From RBG-16-57-11 sp964503145 (lineage in GTDB: Bacteria; Chloroflexota; Anaerolineae; Anaerolineales; UBA4823), in NCBI GenBank assembly GCA_964503145.1, contig CAZCYV010000006.1:124001-188000 (forward strand): a stretch of DNA of 64,000 nt, written 5' to 3'. The position numbers and the translations under genes were made by a program. Shown here piece after piece: positions 43,688-52,779 of this stretch (within the stretch, counting starts at the first letter, position 1; the number at the start of each line of letters is the position of its first letter). The notes beneath the pieces are model-generated. The model ran no database searches, was not told the origin of the DNA, and saw only the letters and a program-made list of their open reading frames with translations.

Positions 43688-44293
43688 ATGAACAAAATCT
43701 GGTTGCTAACGACTGGGGCGCTCATTGGGCTGGCGTTGACGCTGGCCATTGGCTGGTATTTCCTGGAGCAGAACAGCCGCTATCACGGCGCGGTCATCGA
43801 GCCGCCGGCCCCGGCGGCCGATTTCACGCTGATCGACCAAAATGGCAACCCCTTCCGTTTGAGCGATCAAAAAGGGAAAATCAAACTGATCTTCTTCGGC
43901 TATACCCACTGCCCGGATGTCTGCCCGATCACCCTGTCCGAGTTCAAAAAGATCAAGGCCCTGCTGGGAAACAAAGCCGATCAGGTGCAATTCATTTACA
44001 TCACCGTGGATCCGGAGCGCGACACGGCTGAGCGCATCCGGGCCTTCTTGAGCAATTTCGATCCCGCCTTCATCGGGCTGACCAGCGACCGCTCGACCCT
44101 GGAGGCGGTCTGGAAAGCCTACGGCGTTTATCAGCAAAAGCAAGAAACCAGCAGCGCCATCGGCTATTTGGTGGATCATTCGACCCGCACTTATCTGATC
44201 GACTCACAAAATTACTGGCGGATCAACTATCCGTATGGCATGGAGCCCCAAAAAATTGCTCAAGACCTTCAAAAGATGCTGAGAGAAAAGTGA
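43688..44293 (+). CDS. SCO1/SenC copper chaperone
   Basis: A 201-residue membrane-anchored thioredoxin-fold protein that loads copper into the CuA site of CoxB. The copper motif is FFGYTHCPDVCP (CXXXC), with the distal His in GYLVDHSTRTYLID. One N-terminal helix anchors it. ATG 43688 begins the anchor; an earlier in-frame start lies in the hairpin region. Confidence 0.95.
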   Translation: MNKIWLLTTGALIGLALTLAIGWYFLEQNSRYHGAVIEPPAPAADFTLIDQNGNPFRLSDQKGKIKLIFFGYTHCPDVCPITLSEFKKIKALLGNKADQVQFIYITVDPERDTAERIRAFLSNFDPAFIGLTSDRSTLEAVWKAYGVYQQKQETSSAIGYLVDHSTRTYLIDSQNYWRINYPYGMEPQKIAQDLQKMLREK

Positions 44294-44302
44294 TCGTTCG
44301 CC

Positions 44303-44821
44303 ATGAAGTTTTCTGACCTGCGACCCTACCTGATCCGGCTGGCAATCGTCGGCCTCATCTCCCTGGTCTTTGCTTTGGTCTTCAATGAAGTGACCTATTT
44401 GCTGTCCAAAGACCCGGCCGATCGCGCCCCAAAGACCATTACCCTGGTGATCCCGGCGGGGACAGCCGCCCGGATCGAATCCGGAAACGAGATACGCATC
44501 TTCCCCGACGAAATCACCTTCGTGGCAGGGGACATCCTGGAAGTGGTGAACGAAGACAGCGAACCCCACCAGTTAGGGCCGGTGTTCGTCCCCCCCGGCG
44601 CGACGGGCAGCATGGCCTTGAACCAGGTCGAGAAGATGTCGGTGAGTTGCACCTTCCAGAGCAGCCGCTATTTAGGATTGGACATCCGCCCGGCGACCAC
44701 GCTGGTCACGCGCATCGCAGGGCTGTTCATCACCGCGCCGACGCTGGCCGCGCTGCTATTCCTTTACAGCCTGGCCGCCTATCCGATCAAGCCGGTCGAT
44801 CCGCCGACGCAAGCCGTATGA
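44303..44821 (+). CDS. Membrane protein with cupredoxin-like domain, oxidase assembly neighbour
   Basis: A 172-residue protein with an N-terminal and a C-terminal membrane helix enclosing a beta domain of about 95 residues. The domain has GDILEVVNEDSEPHQLGP, VPPGATGSM and SCTFQSSRYLGLDI, a cupredoxin-like layout with possible Cu ligands His, Cys and Met. Its place between SCO1 and SURF1 suggests a role in copper delivery or assembly. It overlaps the SURF1 start by four bases. Confidence 0.75.
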   Translation: MKFSDLRPYLIRLAIVGLISLVFALVFNEVTYLLSKDPADRAPKTITLVIPAGTAARIESGNEIRIFPDEITFVAGDILEVVNEDSEPHQLGPVFVPPGATGSMALNQVEKMSVSCTFQSSRYLGLDIRPATTLVTRIAGLFITAPTLAALLFLYSLAAYPIKPVDPPTQAV

Positions 44822-45603
44822 ACCTTTTGTTGCGCATGTTTAGCCGTCGCTGGCTGTTAGCGACGTTCCTGGTGATCGCCGGCGTGGCGCTATGTGTGCG
44901 GCTGGGCATCTGGCAGCTCGATCGCCTGGAACAGCGCCGGGCGTTCAACGCCCGCGTCCAGGCGCAGATCGATCAGCCCCCGCTGTTGCTGGCCGGCGAG
45001 GCCCTGAACGAGGACCTCTACAACATGGAATACCGCCAGGTGAAGGTGCGCGGAAGCTACGATTTCAGCCATGAGGTCGCCATCATCAACCAGTCTTATG
45101 GCAACGAATGGGGCGCCCACCTGCTCACCCCGCTGATCATCGCCGAGACCGGCCAGGCGGTGCTGGTGGATCGCGGCTGGATTCCGCACCAGGATTACCA
45201 GAGCGGCGACTGGGCGAAATTCGCCGAGCCGGGCGTGGTCGAAATCACGGGCGTCTTGCGGCGTCCGCAAGTCAAGGCCGAAATCGGCGGGCGCACCGAT
45301 CCAACCCCGGCGCCCGGCGAAGCGCAGCGCAAGGCATGGAACTTTGTCAACATCGAGCAGATCGGCAAGCAGGTGGACTACCCGCTCTTGGGAGTCTATA
45401 TCCAGCAGGCGCCGCAGGCGAGCTGGACGCGCCTGCCCTACCGCACGCAGCCAGAGATCGAGATCAGCGAAGGCCCGCACCTGGGCTACGCTTTGCAATG
45501 GTTCACCTTCGCCGCCTTGCTGGGGATCGGTTACCCGTTCTTCATCCGCCGTCAGGAAAATCGCACGGCGCAGATGCAGCGCCAGGCGCTGGTTTACGAT
45601 TGA
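44818..45603 (+). CDS. SURF1 family cytochrome oxidase assembly protein
   Basis: A 261-residue protein with the SURF1 pattern: N-terminal helix followed by LGIWQLDRLEQRRAFN, a soluble domain with VLVDRGWIP and ITGVLRRPQ, and a C-terminal helix after HLGYALQWFTFA. SURF1 helps insert heme A into subunit I. Start ATG overlaps the previous stop as ATGA; a longer in-frame opening upstream is rejected. Confidence 0.93.
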   Translation: MNLLLRMFSRRWLLATFLVIAGVALCVRLGIWQLDRLEQRRAFNARVQAQIDQPPLLLAGEALNEDLYNMEYRQVKVRGSYDFSHEVAIINQSYGNEWGAHLLTPLIIAETGQAVLVDRGWIPHQDYQSGDWAKFAEPGVVEITGVLRRPQVKAEIGGRTDPTPAPGEAQRKAWNFVNIEQIGKQVDYPLLGVYIQQAPQASWTRLPYRTQPEIEISEGPHLGYALQWFTFAALLGIGYPFFIRRQENRTAQMQRQALVYD

Positions 45604-45645
45604 ATGACCGACAGGAACTTAGCTCATAAACACCAGGAGTATCGC

Positions 45646-47475
45646 ATGCCCCGAATCACGCCGCCTTCATCGACAGGCAACCCCAGCACCGCCCTGCGCA
45701 ACCTGACCCTGGCCGCAGCCATCGCAGTGTACCTGCTGATCGTCACCGGCGGCATCGTCAGCGCTACAGGAGCAGGCGGCGCCTGCCCGGATTGGCCGAC
45801 CTGCATGGGGGCATGGACGCCGCCCATGGAGACCAACGCCCAGATCGATTACGTCCATCGAGCGATGACGCTGCTGGCGACCCCGCTCATTTTTGCGAGC
45901 GCATATCTGGCATGGAGGCGCAAAGAGGCCGGGGCGTCGCCGCTGGTCAAACGCTCGCTGGCCGCCGCGCTCGGCCTGATGGGGATACAGATCGCCCTGG
46001 GGTTTGTGACTTCTCGGACGGATGGAACGATCGGCTGGCTTGCGCCGGCGCACCTGGGCCTTTCACTGCTCACCCTGGCGGCGGTCCTGATCGCGGCGGC
46101 GAGCCTCTTCAGCCTCGAAGCGATAGGCGAAGGCCGCCGGCTTTCGTTCCGTTCGCCGTTCGCCCGGCTCTCGCTGTTGAACCTGGCGGTTTTCTTCGCC
46201 CTGCTGATCAGCGGAGCCATCGTCAAAAACAGCGGCGCGGGCGCGGCCTGCGCCGGATGGCCGTTATGCGGCCCTGACTTGCTGCCCGGCGAACCCCTGG
46301 GCTGGGTCAGCCTGGCCCATCGGATCGTCGTAGCGCTCTCAGGCGTGCTGATGCTGGCCTCCTTGCGGCGCGCCTGGCGCACGCAGCGCTCCCAGACGCC
46401 CATCCTGGTCGCCTCTACCGCCGCGACGGTGCTGTTCATATCCCAGGCGCTGCTGGGCGCGCAGATGATCCAGGGCTTTCCCGTCTATTTGCTCATCCTG
46501 CACCAGGCGACTGCGGCGGCGGTGTGGGGCGTGCTGGTGATCCAGATCGTCGCCGTCGGCGTGGCCGCGCGCAGCGCAGCAGAGGAGCGCGCCGAAGCTG
46601 CGAGCGTCGTCGGGCGCAAGGGCCTGGCGCGCGACCTGCTGATGCTGACCAAGCCGATTGTGGTGGCCTTGCTGTTGGTCACCACCTACGCCGGGATGGT
46701 GATCGGCGCGCAGCAATGGCCTTCCTTCTCGCTCACCTTCTGGACGCTGCTGGGCGGTTTCCTGGCCGCAGGCGGCTCGGGGGCGATCAACCAATACATC
46801 GACCGCGAGGACGACGTCAAGATGCAGCGCACGCAGAAACGTCCCATCCCCTCCGGCAGGCTCACCCCCGCCGAGGGACTGGCCTTCGGCGTGGGGATCG
46901 CCCTGGCGTCTTTCTACCTGCTGACCGCCTTTGTGAACCTGCTGGCGGCGCTGCTCAGCCTGGCGGGCATCATCTACTACGTTTTGCTGTATAGCATTTT
47001 TCTCAAGAAAACCACGGTGCAGAACATCGTCATCGGCGGCGGCGCAGGCGCAATCCCGCCATTGGTGGGCTGGGCGGCAGCTACCGGCAGCCTGAATATC
47101 CCTTCGTTGTTCCTGTTTGCCGTCATTTTCATGTGGACCCCGCCGCATTTCTGGGCCTTAGCGCTGGTGCGCCGCAACGACTACGCCCGCGCCGGCGTGC
47201 CCATGCTGCCGGTGGTGCGCGGCGAGAAGGAAACCCGCTGGCAGATCTTGATCTATACCATCGAGTTAGTGGGGCTGACTCTGCTCTTGCCGTTGATCGG
47301 ATTGGGCGGGAGCGTCTATTTGATCGGCGCGCTGGCCCTCGGCGGCTGGTTGCTCTCGGCGGCCTGGAAAGTATGGAAGCAGGAGGGCAACAAGGTGGCC
47401 TGGAAGATGTACCGCTATTCCAGCATGTATCTGGCTTTCCTGTTCGTCTTGCTGATGATCGACCGGGTGCTGTGA
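45646..47475 (+). CDS. ctaAB: Heme A synthase fused to protoheme IX farnesyltransferase
   Basis: A 609-residue fusion that would carry out both steps from protoheme to heme A. Residues about 15-320 are CtaA/COX15, with eight helices, the cysteine pairs CPDWPTC and CAGWPLC, and heme-ligand His in DYVHRAM, APAHLGLS, SLAHRIV and ILHQATAA. Residues from about 330 are CtaB/COX10 (UbiA family) with LTKPIVV, the Asp-rich motif NQYIDREDDVKMQRTQ and WTPPHFWALAL. ATG 45646 has AGGAG six bases upstream and is preferred to ATG 45604. It ends the oxidase operon, which needs heme A. Confidence 0.95.
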   Translation: MPRITPPSSTGNPSTALRNLTLAAAIAVYLLIVTGGIVSATGAGGACPDWPTCMGAWTPPMETNAQIDYVHRAMTLLATPLIFASAYLAWRRKEAGASPLVKRSLAAALGLMGIQIALGFVTSRTDGTIGWLAPAHLGLSLLTLAAVLIAAASLFSLEAIGEGRRLSFRSPFARLSLLNLAVFFALLISGAIVKNSGAGAACAGWPLCGPDLLPGEPLGWVSLAHRIVVALSGVLMLASLRRAWRTQRSQTPILVASTAATVLFISQALLGAQMIQGFPVYLLILHQATAAAVWGVLVIQIVAVGVAARSAAEERAEAASVVGRKGLARDLLMLTKPIVVALLLVTTYAGMVIGAQQWPSFSLTFWTLLGGFLAAGGSGAINQYIDREDDVKMQRTQKRPIPSGRLTPAEGLAFGVGIALASFYLLTAFVNLLAALLSLAGIIYYVLLYSIFLKKTTVQNIVIGGGAGAIPPLVGWAAATGSLNIPSLFLFAVIFMWTPPHFWALALVRRNDYARAGVPMLPVVRGEKETRWQILIYTIELVGLTLLLPLIGLGGSVYLIGALALGGWLLSAAWKVWKQEGNKVAWKMYRYSSMYLAFLFVLLMIDRVL

Positions 47476-47508
47476 ACGACCAGGGGCTGGAAAATTCCAG
47501 CCCCTGGC

Positions 47509-48627
47509 TTACTTATAGATCAACACGGTGGTTCCGTGGCCTGTTTTCTCCCAGTCTCTGGAGCTTTCGACCTTGTACGGATCGAACACCGGCGTGGACC
47601 AGCGAAAGATCCACAGCGCGTCCCGATTGCGCATGTTCACACAGCCATGGCTCATCTGCAGGCCAAAGTTGTTGTGCCAGTAGGTGCCGTGTAAGGCGTA
47701 ACCGCCCGGCATCTTGAAGAAACACGTCCAGGGCACACCCGGAAGGGTGAAGCCGCCTCGCTCCTCGACCTCCGTCCCCGCGGCGACGCTGCCCATGTGC
47801 TTGGAGGGCATCTTGGAATAAATGACGAACTTGCCGGTGGGCGTGGCGGTGGGCAAATCGCCTTCTTCCAGGCGGCTGTTCGGGATTCCAGAGGAAATAC
47901 GAGCCGTATAGACCAGCCGATCATTTTCGTAGGCGCGCAGCGTCTGCTCGGACAACGAAACCTCGATGCGCTTTTTCTCCGCCGGCACATCCACCGAGAT
48001 CGGCGCCCACTCTTCCGGCGGGATATAGCGCATGTGCTGCGCCGGGACGTAGTAAATCTCCGAGTCGCTCAACTCATTGGTGATCTGATACCAGGGCAAT
48101 CCATCCGGGCCGGCTTCGATCGCCGTGACCCAGTGCGTGGAGGTGTAGTACAGGCGCGAGCCGCGCCAGGGCGCCCAGCCATCCCTTTTGGAGTATTGAT
48201 AAGCCGTCGTGTAGGGCACGGTGACTTCGCAGAGCTGCCCTCCCGGACGAAGGTAACGCTCCGGCTCGTTCAGGCGCACTTCGACGATCTGGGTATGGGC
48301 GCTGTGGATATAGCCTCCCCAAACGCGGTACCACAGGGGGTTGTAATATTTCGGCGCGTCGGGAGGGATCAATTCCTCGTAGATATGCACCAGTTGATCG
48401 CGAAAGCGATTACCGACGATCGCCGATTGATCATTGGGGCGTGCGCGCACATCCACCTGACGGGTGGTGATGCGCGCCAGTTTGCCAAGCGGTTGTTCCG
48501 GCTGGCGTGGGAAATCTGGCCCGCGTTCCAGGCCCAGGCCCAACCGCCAGGGGGATGGCAGCGCCAGGCCGGCGACCGCCAGGCCGCTCATCTTGAGGAA
48601 ATCACGCCGCGAAAACCCTCGAGCCAT
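47509..48627 (-). CDS. Tat-exported L,D-transpeptidase (YkuD/ErfK)
   Basis: A 372-residue peptidoglycan enzyme with a twin-arginine signal (FSRRDFLKMSG), an SH3-like region with VDVRARPNDQS, and a YkuD domain from about residue 220 (KKRIEVSLSEQTLRAYEND). The catalytic stretch is GYALHGTYWHN then MSHGCVNM, with all active-site residues present. ATG 48627 gives a normal Tat signal; the longer opening from 48672 adds an unlikely hydrophobic piece. It is tail to tail with ctaAB and is not a paralogue of the VanW/LysM enzyme in overall layout. Confidence 0.92.
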   Translation of the reverse strand: MARGFSRRDFLKMSGLAVAGLALPSPWRLGLGLERGPDFPRQPEQPLGKLARITTRQVDVRARPNDQSAIVGNRFRDQLVHIYEELIPPDAPKYYNPLWYRVWGGYIHSAHTQIVEVRLNEPERYLRPGGQLCEVTVPYTTAYQYSKRDGWAPWRGSRLYYTSTHWVTAIEAGPDGLPWYQITNELSDSEIYYVPAQHMRYIPPEEWAPISVDVPAEKKRIEVSLSEQTLRAYENDRLVYTARISSGIPNSRLEEGDLPTATPTGKFVIYSKMPSKHMGSVAAGTEVEERGGFTLPGVPWTCFFKMPGGYALHGTYWHNNFGLQMSHGCVNMRNRDALWIFRWSTPVFDPYKVESSRDWEKTGHGTTVLIYK

Positions 48628-48705
48628 AGCGAAAAGGATTGTAACGGACAAAAAGCGCAAAATCAACCCCATGAGATCAGAGGATGATTAATGGCCGCCG
48701 ATACC

Positions 48706-48734
48706 TTGTCAGGCAAATCCTCCTGTTGTATGAT
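48706..48734 (+). promoter_or_regulatory. Promoter of the ABC exporter genes
   Basis: TTGTCA (48706-48711), 17-bp spacer, TATGAT (48729-48734), about 65 bases before the ATG at 48800. Confidence 0.65.
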
Positions 48735-48799
48735 GAAATTTATCTACTGATGGCGAAGGGAACACAAGGCATGTATCAAGACCTGCATGGAAAAGCAAT

Positions 48800-49579
48800 A
48801 TGGCGTCCCCTGTACCCCTGATTACAACCAGCCGCCTGGTCAAGAAATATGGCGAAAAACTGGCTGTTGACGATGTCAGCCTGGAGGTGTACGGCGGCGA
48901 AATCTTCGGCTTCCTGGGCCCCAACGGCGCCGGTAAAACGACTACGATTAAGATGATCGTCGGCTTGTTGCAGCCCAGCTCCGGAAAGATTCGGGTCGGC
49001 GACTTCGATGTGCAAACCCAGCCGCAGCAGGCTAAGGCCATCACCGGCTATGTGCCCGATACGCCCAACCTGTACGCCAAGCTGACCGGGCGAGAGTTGC
49101 TGCGCTTCATCGGCGATCTGTATGGGATCGAAAGACAGCAAGTGGAACGCCGCATCGAGGAACTGCTGCGCCTGTTCGACCTTGCTGAGGCCGGGGACGA
49201 TACGATCGATTCTTACAGTCACGGGATGCAGCAGAAGACCGCCCTGGCTGCTGCCCTGGTGCACGACCCGCGGGTATTGGTCTTGGACGAACCCACGGTC
49301 GGGCTGGACCCTAAATCCGCCCGCCTGATCAAAGACATCCTCCGCCAGATGGCAGACCGCGGCGCAGCGGTGTTCCTCTCCACCCATATCCTGGAAATTG
49401 CCGAGCGCATGTGCGACCGCATCGGCATCATCCATCGCGGCCAACTCGTGGCAGTCGGCACGTTTCAGGAACTGCGCGCCATGCGCGGCGCAGAGGGCAG
49501 CGATAGCAGCCTGGAGGATATCTTCCTGAGCCTGACCGGCGGGGCCGAATACGCCGAGATCGCCGAGGTGTTGAAGTGA
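48800..49579 (+). CDS. ABC exporter ATP-binding protein
   Basis: A 259-residue ATPase of the CcmA/DrrA type: Walker A GPNGAGKTT, Q-loop region TGYVPDTPNLYAKLTGRE, signature YSHGMQQK (a variant of LSGGQ), Walker B VLVLDEPTVGLD and His switch STHILEIAE. It overlaps the permease start as GTGA, so the two form one exporter. Substrate unknown. Confidence 0.92.
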   Translation: MASPVPLITTSRLVKKYGEKLAVDDVSLEVYGGEIFGFLGPNGAGKTTTIKMIVGLLQPSSGKIRVGDFDVQTQPQQAKAITGYVPDTPNLYAKLTGRELLRFIGDLYGIERQQVERRIEELLRLFDLAEAGDDTIDSYSHGMQQKTALAAALVHDPRVLVLDEPTVGLDPKSARLIKDILRQMADRGAAVFLSTHILEIAERMCDRIGIIHRGQLVAVGTFQELRAMRGAEGSDSSLEDIFLSLTGGAEYAEIAEVLK

Positions 49580-51330
49580 CCCTGTTGGAGCAGCGCTCCA
49601 TGCCCGGATTCTGGCGTTCGGTGTGGAAGCTGTTGTATCTGCGCCTGCTCATCCTGGGGCGCAGCTTTCGCCGTTCACGCCTGCGATACAAGATCGGCAT
49701 GATCGTCCTGGCCCTGGTGATTGTGGGGTTTCTCGGTTTGGCCTTCTTCCTGAGCTGGCAGGTGCTGCGAGTGCTTCAATCTCCCGAACTGGCGCAGTTC
49801 ACCGGGGAGCTGGCCGGCTTGATCGAGGGCCTCCCCAATCTGATCATCCTGGCTGCCTTCTTCGGGGTCTTCGTGACCAGCTTCGGCGTGCTGCTCCAGG
49901 CGCTGTACCTGTCTGGCGACATGGATTTCCTGCTCTCCACGCCCGTGCCGATCCGGGCGGTCTTCGTCGCCAAGCTTTTACAGGCGGTGCTGCCTAATTT
50001 CGCCCTGATCTGCTTATTTGCTTTGCCGGTGCTGTTTGGGCTGGGGGTCTCGTTCGGCTACTCCCCTGCCTATTATCCCAGCGTCTTGCTGTTGCTGACC
50101 GTGCTGGCCCTGGCGGCCGCGGGATTGGCGGCGCTGCTGGTGATGGCGATTGTGCGCGTCTTTCCCGCCCGCCGGGTGGCGGAGGTGCTGGGCTTTTTGG
50201 GGGCAATCTCTTCGTTCATCTGCTCGCAGACAGGGCAATTCGCCCGCTTCGGGGATATCTCCGCCGACCAGACCAGCTCCGTCCTGGCCATCGTCGAGCG
50301 CTTCAATCACCCCTGGTCGCCGCTGGCCTGGGCTGGCGGCGGTCTGCTCCACCTGGGGAAAGGTAACTGGCTGGCCGGTTTTGGGCAAATCGCCTTATCT
50401 CTGACGCTGACCGGCGCGATCTTCGTCTTCTCGTTGCTGGCTGCCGAGCGCCTGTATTACTCGGGCTGGGCCAGCCTGCAAAATCAGGGGCGCCGGCGCA
50501 AGCCTGCCCAAGCCAATGCAGCCGATGCGAAGATCGCCGGGATCGTTGGACATCTGGGAAACATCTTTCCGGCGCCCGTGCGAGCGGTGGTGACCAAAGA
50601 CTGGCTGGTGCTCCGACGCGACTTGCGCAATCTGTCCCAACTGGTGACCCCCTTGATCATTGGCATCGTCTATGCCTTTATGATCCTGCGCGGCGGGGGA
50701 GGCGCCACGCCCGAGCCATCCAATGCGCCTGCCTGGATGCTCAGGCTGTTCGAGAGCGCGCAATCCTATGCCAGCGTGGGCCTCTCGCTGTTTGTCGGCT
50801 GGATGCTGCTGGGGCGGCTGGCCGGGATGGGGTTCTCGCAGGAGGGGCGGAGCTACTGGCTGTTGAAGACCTCGCCGATCCGCACCGGCCAGCTTATCGC
50901 CGCAAAGTTCCTGGTCGCCTACCTGCCCACCCTGGCGTTGTCCTGGGCCTACCTGCTCGTCATCTGGCTGCTGCAGCGCTCCGGCGCGGGCGTGTTCGTT
51001 TACGCGGCGCCGGTCATCGCCTTGTGCATTGCCGGCAACGCCGGGCTGAACCTGGCCTTTGGCATCAGCGGCGCCAACCTGAATTGGGAAGACCCGCGCC
51101 AGATGCAGCGCGCCAGCAGCGGTTGCCTGAGCGCGCTGGCGACGATGATCTACCTGCCGATCACGCTGTTCCTTTTCTTCGCTCCGCCCATCGGCATGCT
51201 GGCCCTTGGGTTATCGGAACCGATTGGGCAGGCCGTTGGCCTGATGCTCGGCGGCGGCTTCAGTCTGGCCTGCGCGATCGTCCCGCTATGGTTGGCGCGT
51301 CGAGGCGTCGAACGTCTGGGGGAGGCTTGA
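49576..51330 (+). CDS. ABC-2-type exporter permease
   Basis: A 584-residue membrane protein with about twelve hydrophobic segments, starting at GTG 49576 inside the ATPase stop. The large size relative to classical ABC-2 permeases fits the putative ABC exporter family of fused two-domain permeases. A central soluble loop (QNQGRRRKPAQANAADAK) separates the halves. No substrate clue. Its stop is one base from the stop of the convergent MFS gene. Confidence 0.85.
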   Translation: MTLLEQRSMPGFWRSVWKLLYLRLLILGRSFRRSRLRYKIGMIVLALVIVGFLGLAFFLSWQVLRVLQSPELAQFTGELAGLIEGLPNLIILAAFFGVFVTSFGVLLQALYLSGDMDFLLSTPVPIRAVFVAKLLQAVLPNFALICLFALPVLFGLGVSFGYSPAYYPSVLLLLTVLALAAAGLAALLVMAIVRVFPARRVAEVLGFLGAISSFICSQTGQFARFGDISADQTSSVLAIVERFNHPWSPLAWAGGGLLHLGKGNWLAGFGQIALSLTLTGAIFVFSLLAAERLYYSGWASLQNQGRRRKPAQANAADAKIAGIVGHLGNIFPAPVRAVVTKDWLVLRRDLRNLSQLVTPLIIGIVYAFMILRGGGGATPEPSNAPAWMLRLFESAQSYASVGLSLFVGWMLLGRLAGMGFSQEGRSYWLLKTSPIRTGQLIAAKFLVAYLPTLALSWAYLLVIWLLQRSGAGVFVYAAPVIALCIAGNAGLNLAFGISGANLNWEDPRQMQRASSGCLSALATMIYLPITLFLFFAPPIGMLALGLSEPIGQAVGLMLGGGFSLACAIVPLWLARRGVERLGEA

Positions 51331-51331
51331 G

Positions 51332-52525
51332 TCACGACCTGCGCGCAGTTCCCCGATGCAAGCTATCCAACAGCGCAAACGTCAGCGCGCAAACCAGCAT
51401 CGATCCCAACATGATCCACATTGCCGAGCCCGGGCCGGCCGACTCGAAGAACTGGCCGATCAGCCAGGGGAGGAGCATTCCGCCCAGGCTGGCGCCCACG
51501 AACACCAGGCTGGTGAACTGACCGGTGACCGTGACCACTTCTCCGGCGAAGGACATGGTCAGCGGGAACAGCGTTGCCACCGAAGCCCCGAAGAGGAGCG
51601 TCGCCGCCCAGATGAGCGTCGAAGAGCCGCCGCCCAGCACGGCCAGGCTCAAGGCGGCCACGCCGCCGATCAGGTCAACGATGATCAGCGTGCGCGGGCG
51701 GAAGCGCATGGAGAGGAAAATCGACGCCAGCCGGCTCAAGGTGAGCGCGCCCCAATAGGCGGAGGTCATGTAGGCGGCGGTGGCGGGCGCGGCGATCCCA
51801 CTGGCGATGGCATAGCTGTAAATCCAGCCGCCATACGACCCCTCTGCGCCCACGAACGCCAGGAAGAAGAGCAAGAAGAGCAACACCAACAGTCGGTTGA
51901 CCGGCCGCTGCGGCGCCGCGCCGGGTTCATGATGCCTGGCGCTGGGGCTTGCAGCGCGCCAGGCGAACAGCGCCACCGGCAGCAGCAGGCCAGCGATCAG
52001 CCAATATCCCCAGGCGAAATCCCCGGCGATCGAAACGGCCTGAGCGATCAAGATCGGCGATAGGATCGTGCCCACCCCCCAGAACAGGTGCAACCCGTTC
52101 ATGAAGGGAGCGACCCGCTCGCGATGCAGCCAGACCAGGAGCGTATTGCCGCCGACATCCACCGCCGCCTGGGCGCCTCCCAGGATCAACATCACCAGAA
52201 TGAGCAGCGCAAGCCAGGGAATCGCCGGCACCAGCGCCATCATCCCGGCCGCCAGGATGAGCGCCAGAGCGATGACCGGGTGACCCAGGCGGCGGTCGAA
52301 CAGCCGCCCCGCAGCCAGCGCCCCAAGCAAATAACCCAGGTTCACTGCGGTGAACAGCAGGCTGGCCTGTTTGAGCTGGACGCCGGTCTGCTCTGCCAGG
52401 CCGGGCAGGGTCGGGCCGAGGGCCGCGGCGACCATGCCCAGCCCGATGAAGGCCGCGTAATAGATCGCCGTGATAGAAAGTGGGGAGTTGATCATGCCTG
52501 ACCTGGTTGACTGAGGGGTATGCAT
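51332..52525 (-). CDS. Major facilitator superfamily transporter
   Basis: A 397-residue protein with twelve membrane helices in two six-helix halves joined by a loop around ASPSARHHEPGAAPQRP. The A-motif-like loop is GRLFDRRLGHP, and GGAQAAVDVGGNTLLVWLH resembles sugar or multidrug facilitators of the FGHGP/MFSD4 kind. Substrate cannot be read. Start is ATG 52525; ATG 52495 is also possible. Confidence 0.85.
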   Translation of the reverse strand: MHTPQSTRSGMINSPLSITAIYYAAFIGLGMVAAALGPTLPGLAEQTGVQLKQASLLFTAVNLGYLLGALAAGRLFDRRLGHPVIALALILAAGMMALVPAIPWLALLILVMLILGGAQAAVDVGGNTLLVWLHRERVAPFMNGLHLFWGVGTILSPILIAQAVSIAGDFAWGYWLIAGLLLPVALFAWRAASPSARHHEPGAAPQRPVNRLLVLLFLLFFLAFVGAEGSYGGWIYSYAIASGIAAPATAAYMTSAYWGALTLSRLASIFLSMRFRPRTLIIVDLIGGVAALSLAVLGGGSSTLIWAATLLFGASVATLFPLTMSFAGEVVTVTGQFTSLVFVGASLGGMLLPWLIGQFFESAGPGSAMWIMLGSMLVCALTFALLDSLHRGTARRS

Positions 52526-52685
52526 AATCGGTGAATATACCAGAGAAATGCCCTCATTGGGTTGATGGTATGGGACATTGGGACAAATTCAAGCAACAAC
52601 TCCTTGTTCATCACACGACCGAGGTCACAGTTTTGAGAAGCATCTTCCCTCTGCGTTAGAGACTACTCATAATATATACAAAACC

Positions 52686-52713
52686 TTGACAATACATCCA
52701 ATATCTGTATAAT
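52686..52713 (+). promoter_or_regulatory. Near-consensus promoter of the fasciclin lipoprotein gene
   Basis: Perfect TTGACA (52686-52691) and perfect TATAAT (52708-52713) with a 16-bp spacer, followed by a 65-base leader and an AGGAG ribosome site. It is the best promoter in the window and suggests strong constitutive expression. Confidence 0.9.
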
Positions 52714-52779
52714 TCATCTACAGTATGTGAACAATAGCGGTTGATATACCCAACAGACAACTTTACACAGGAGAAGACA

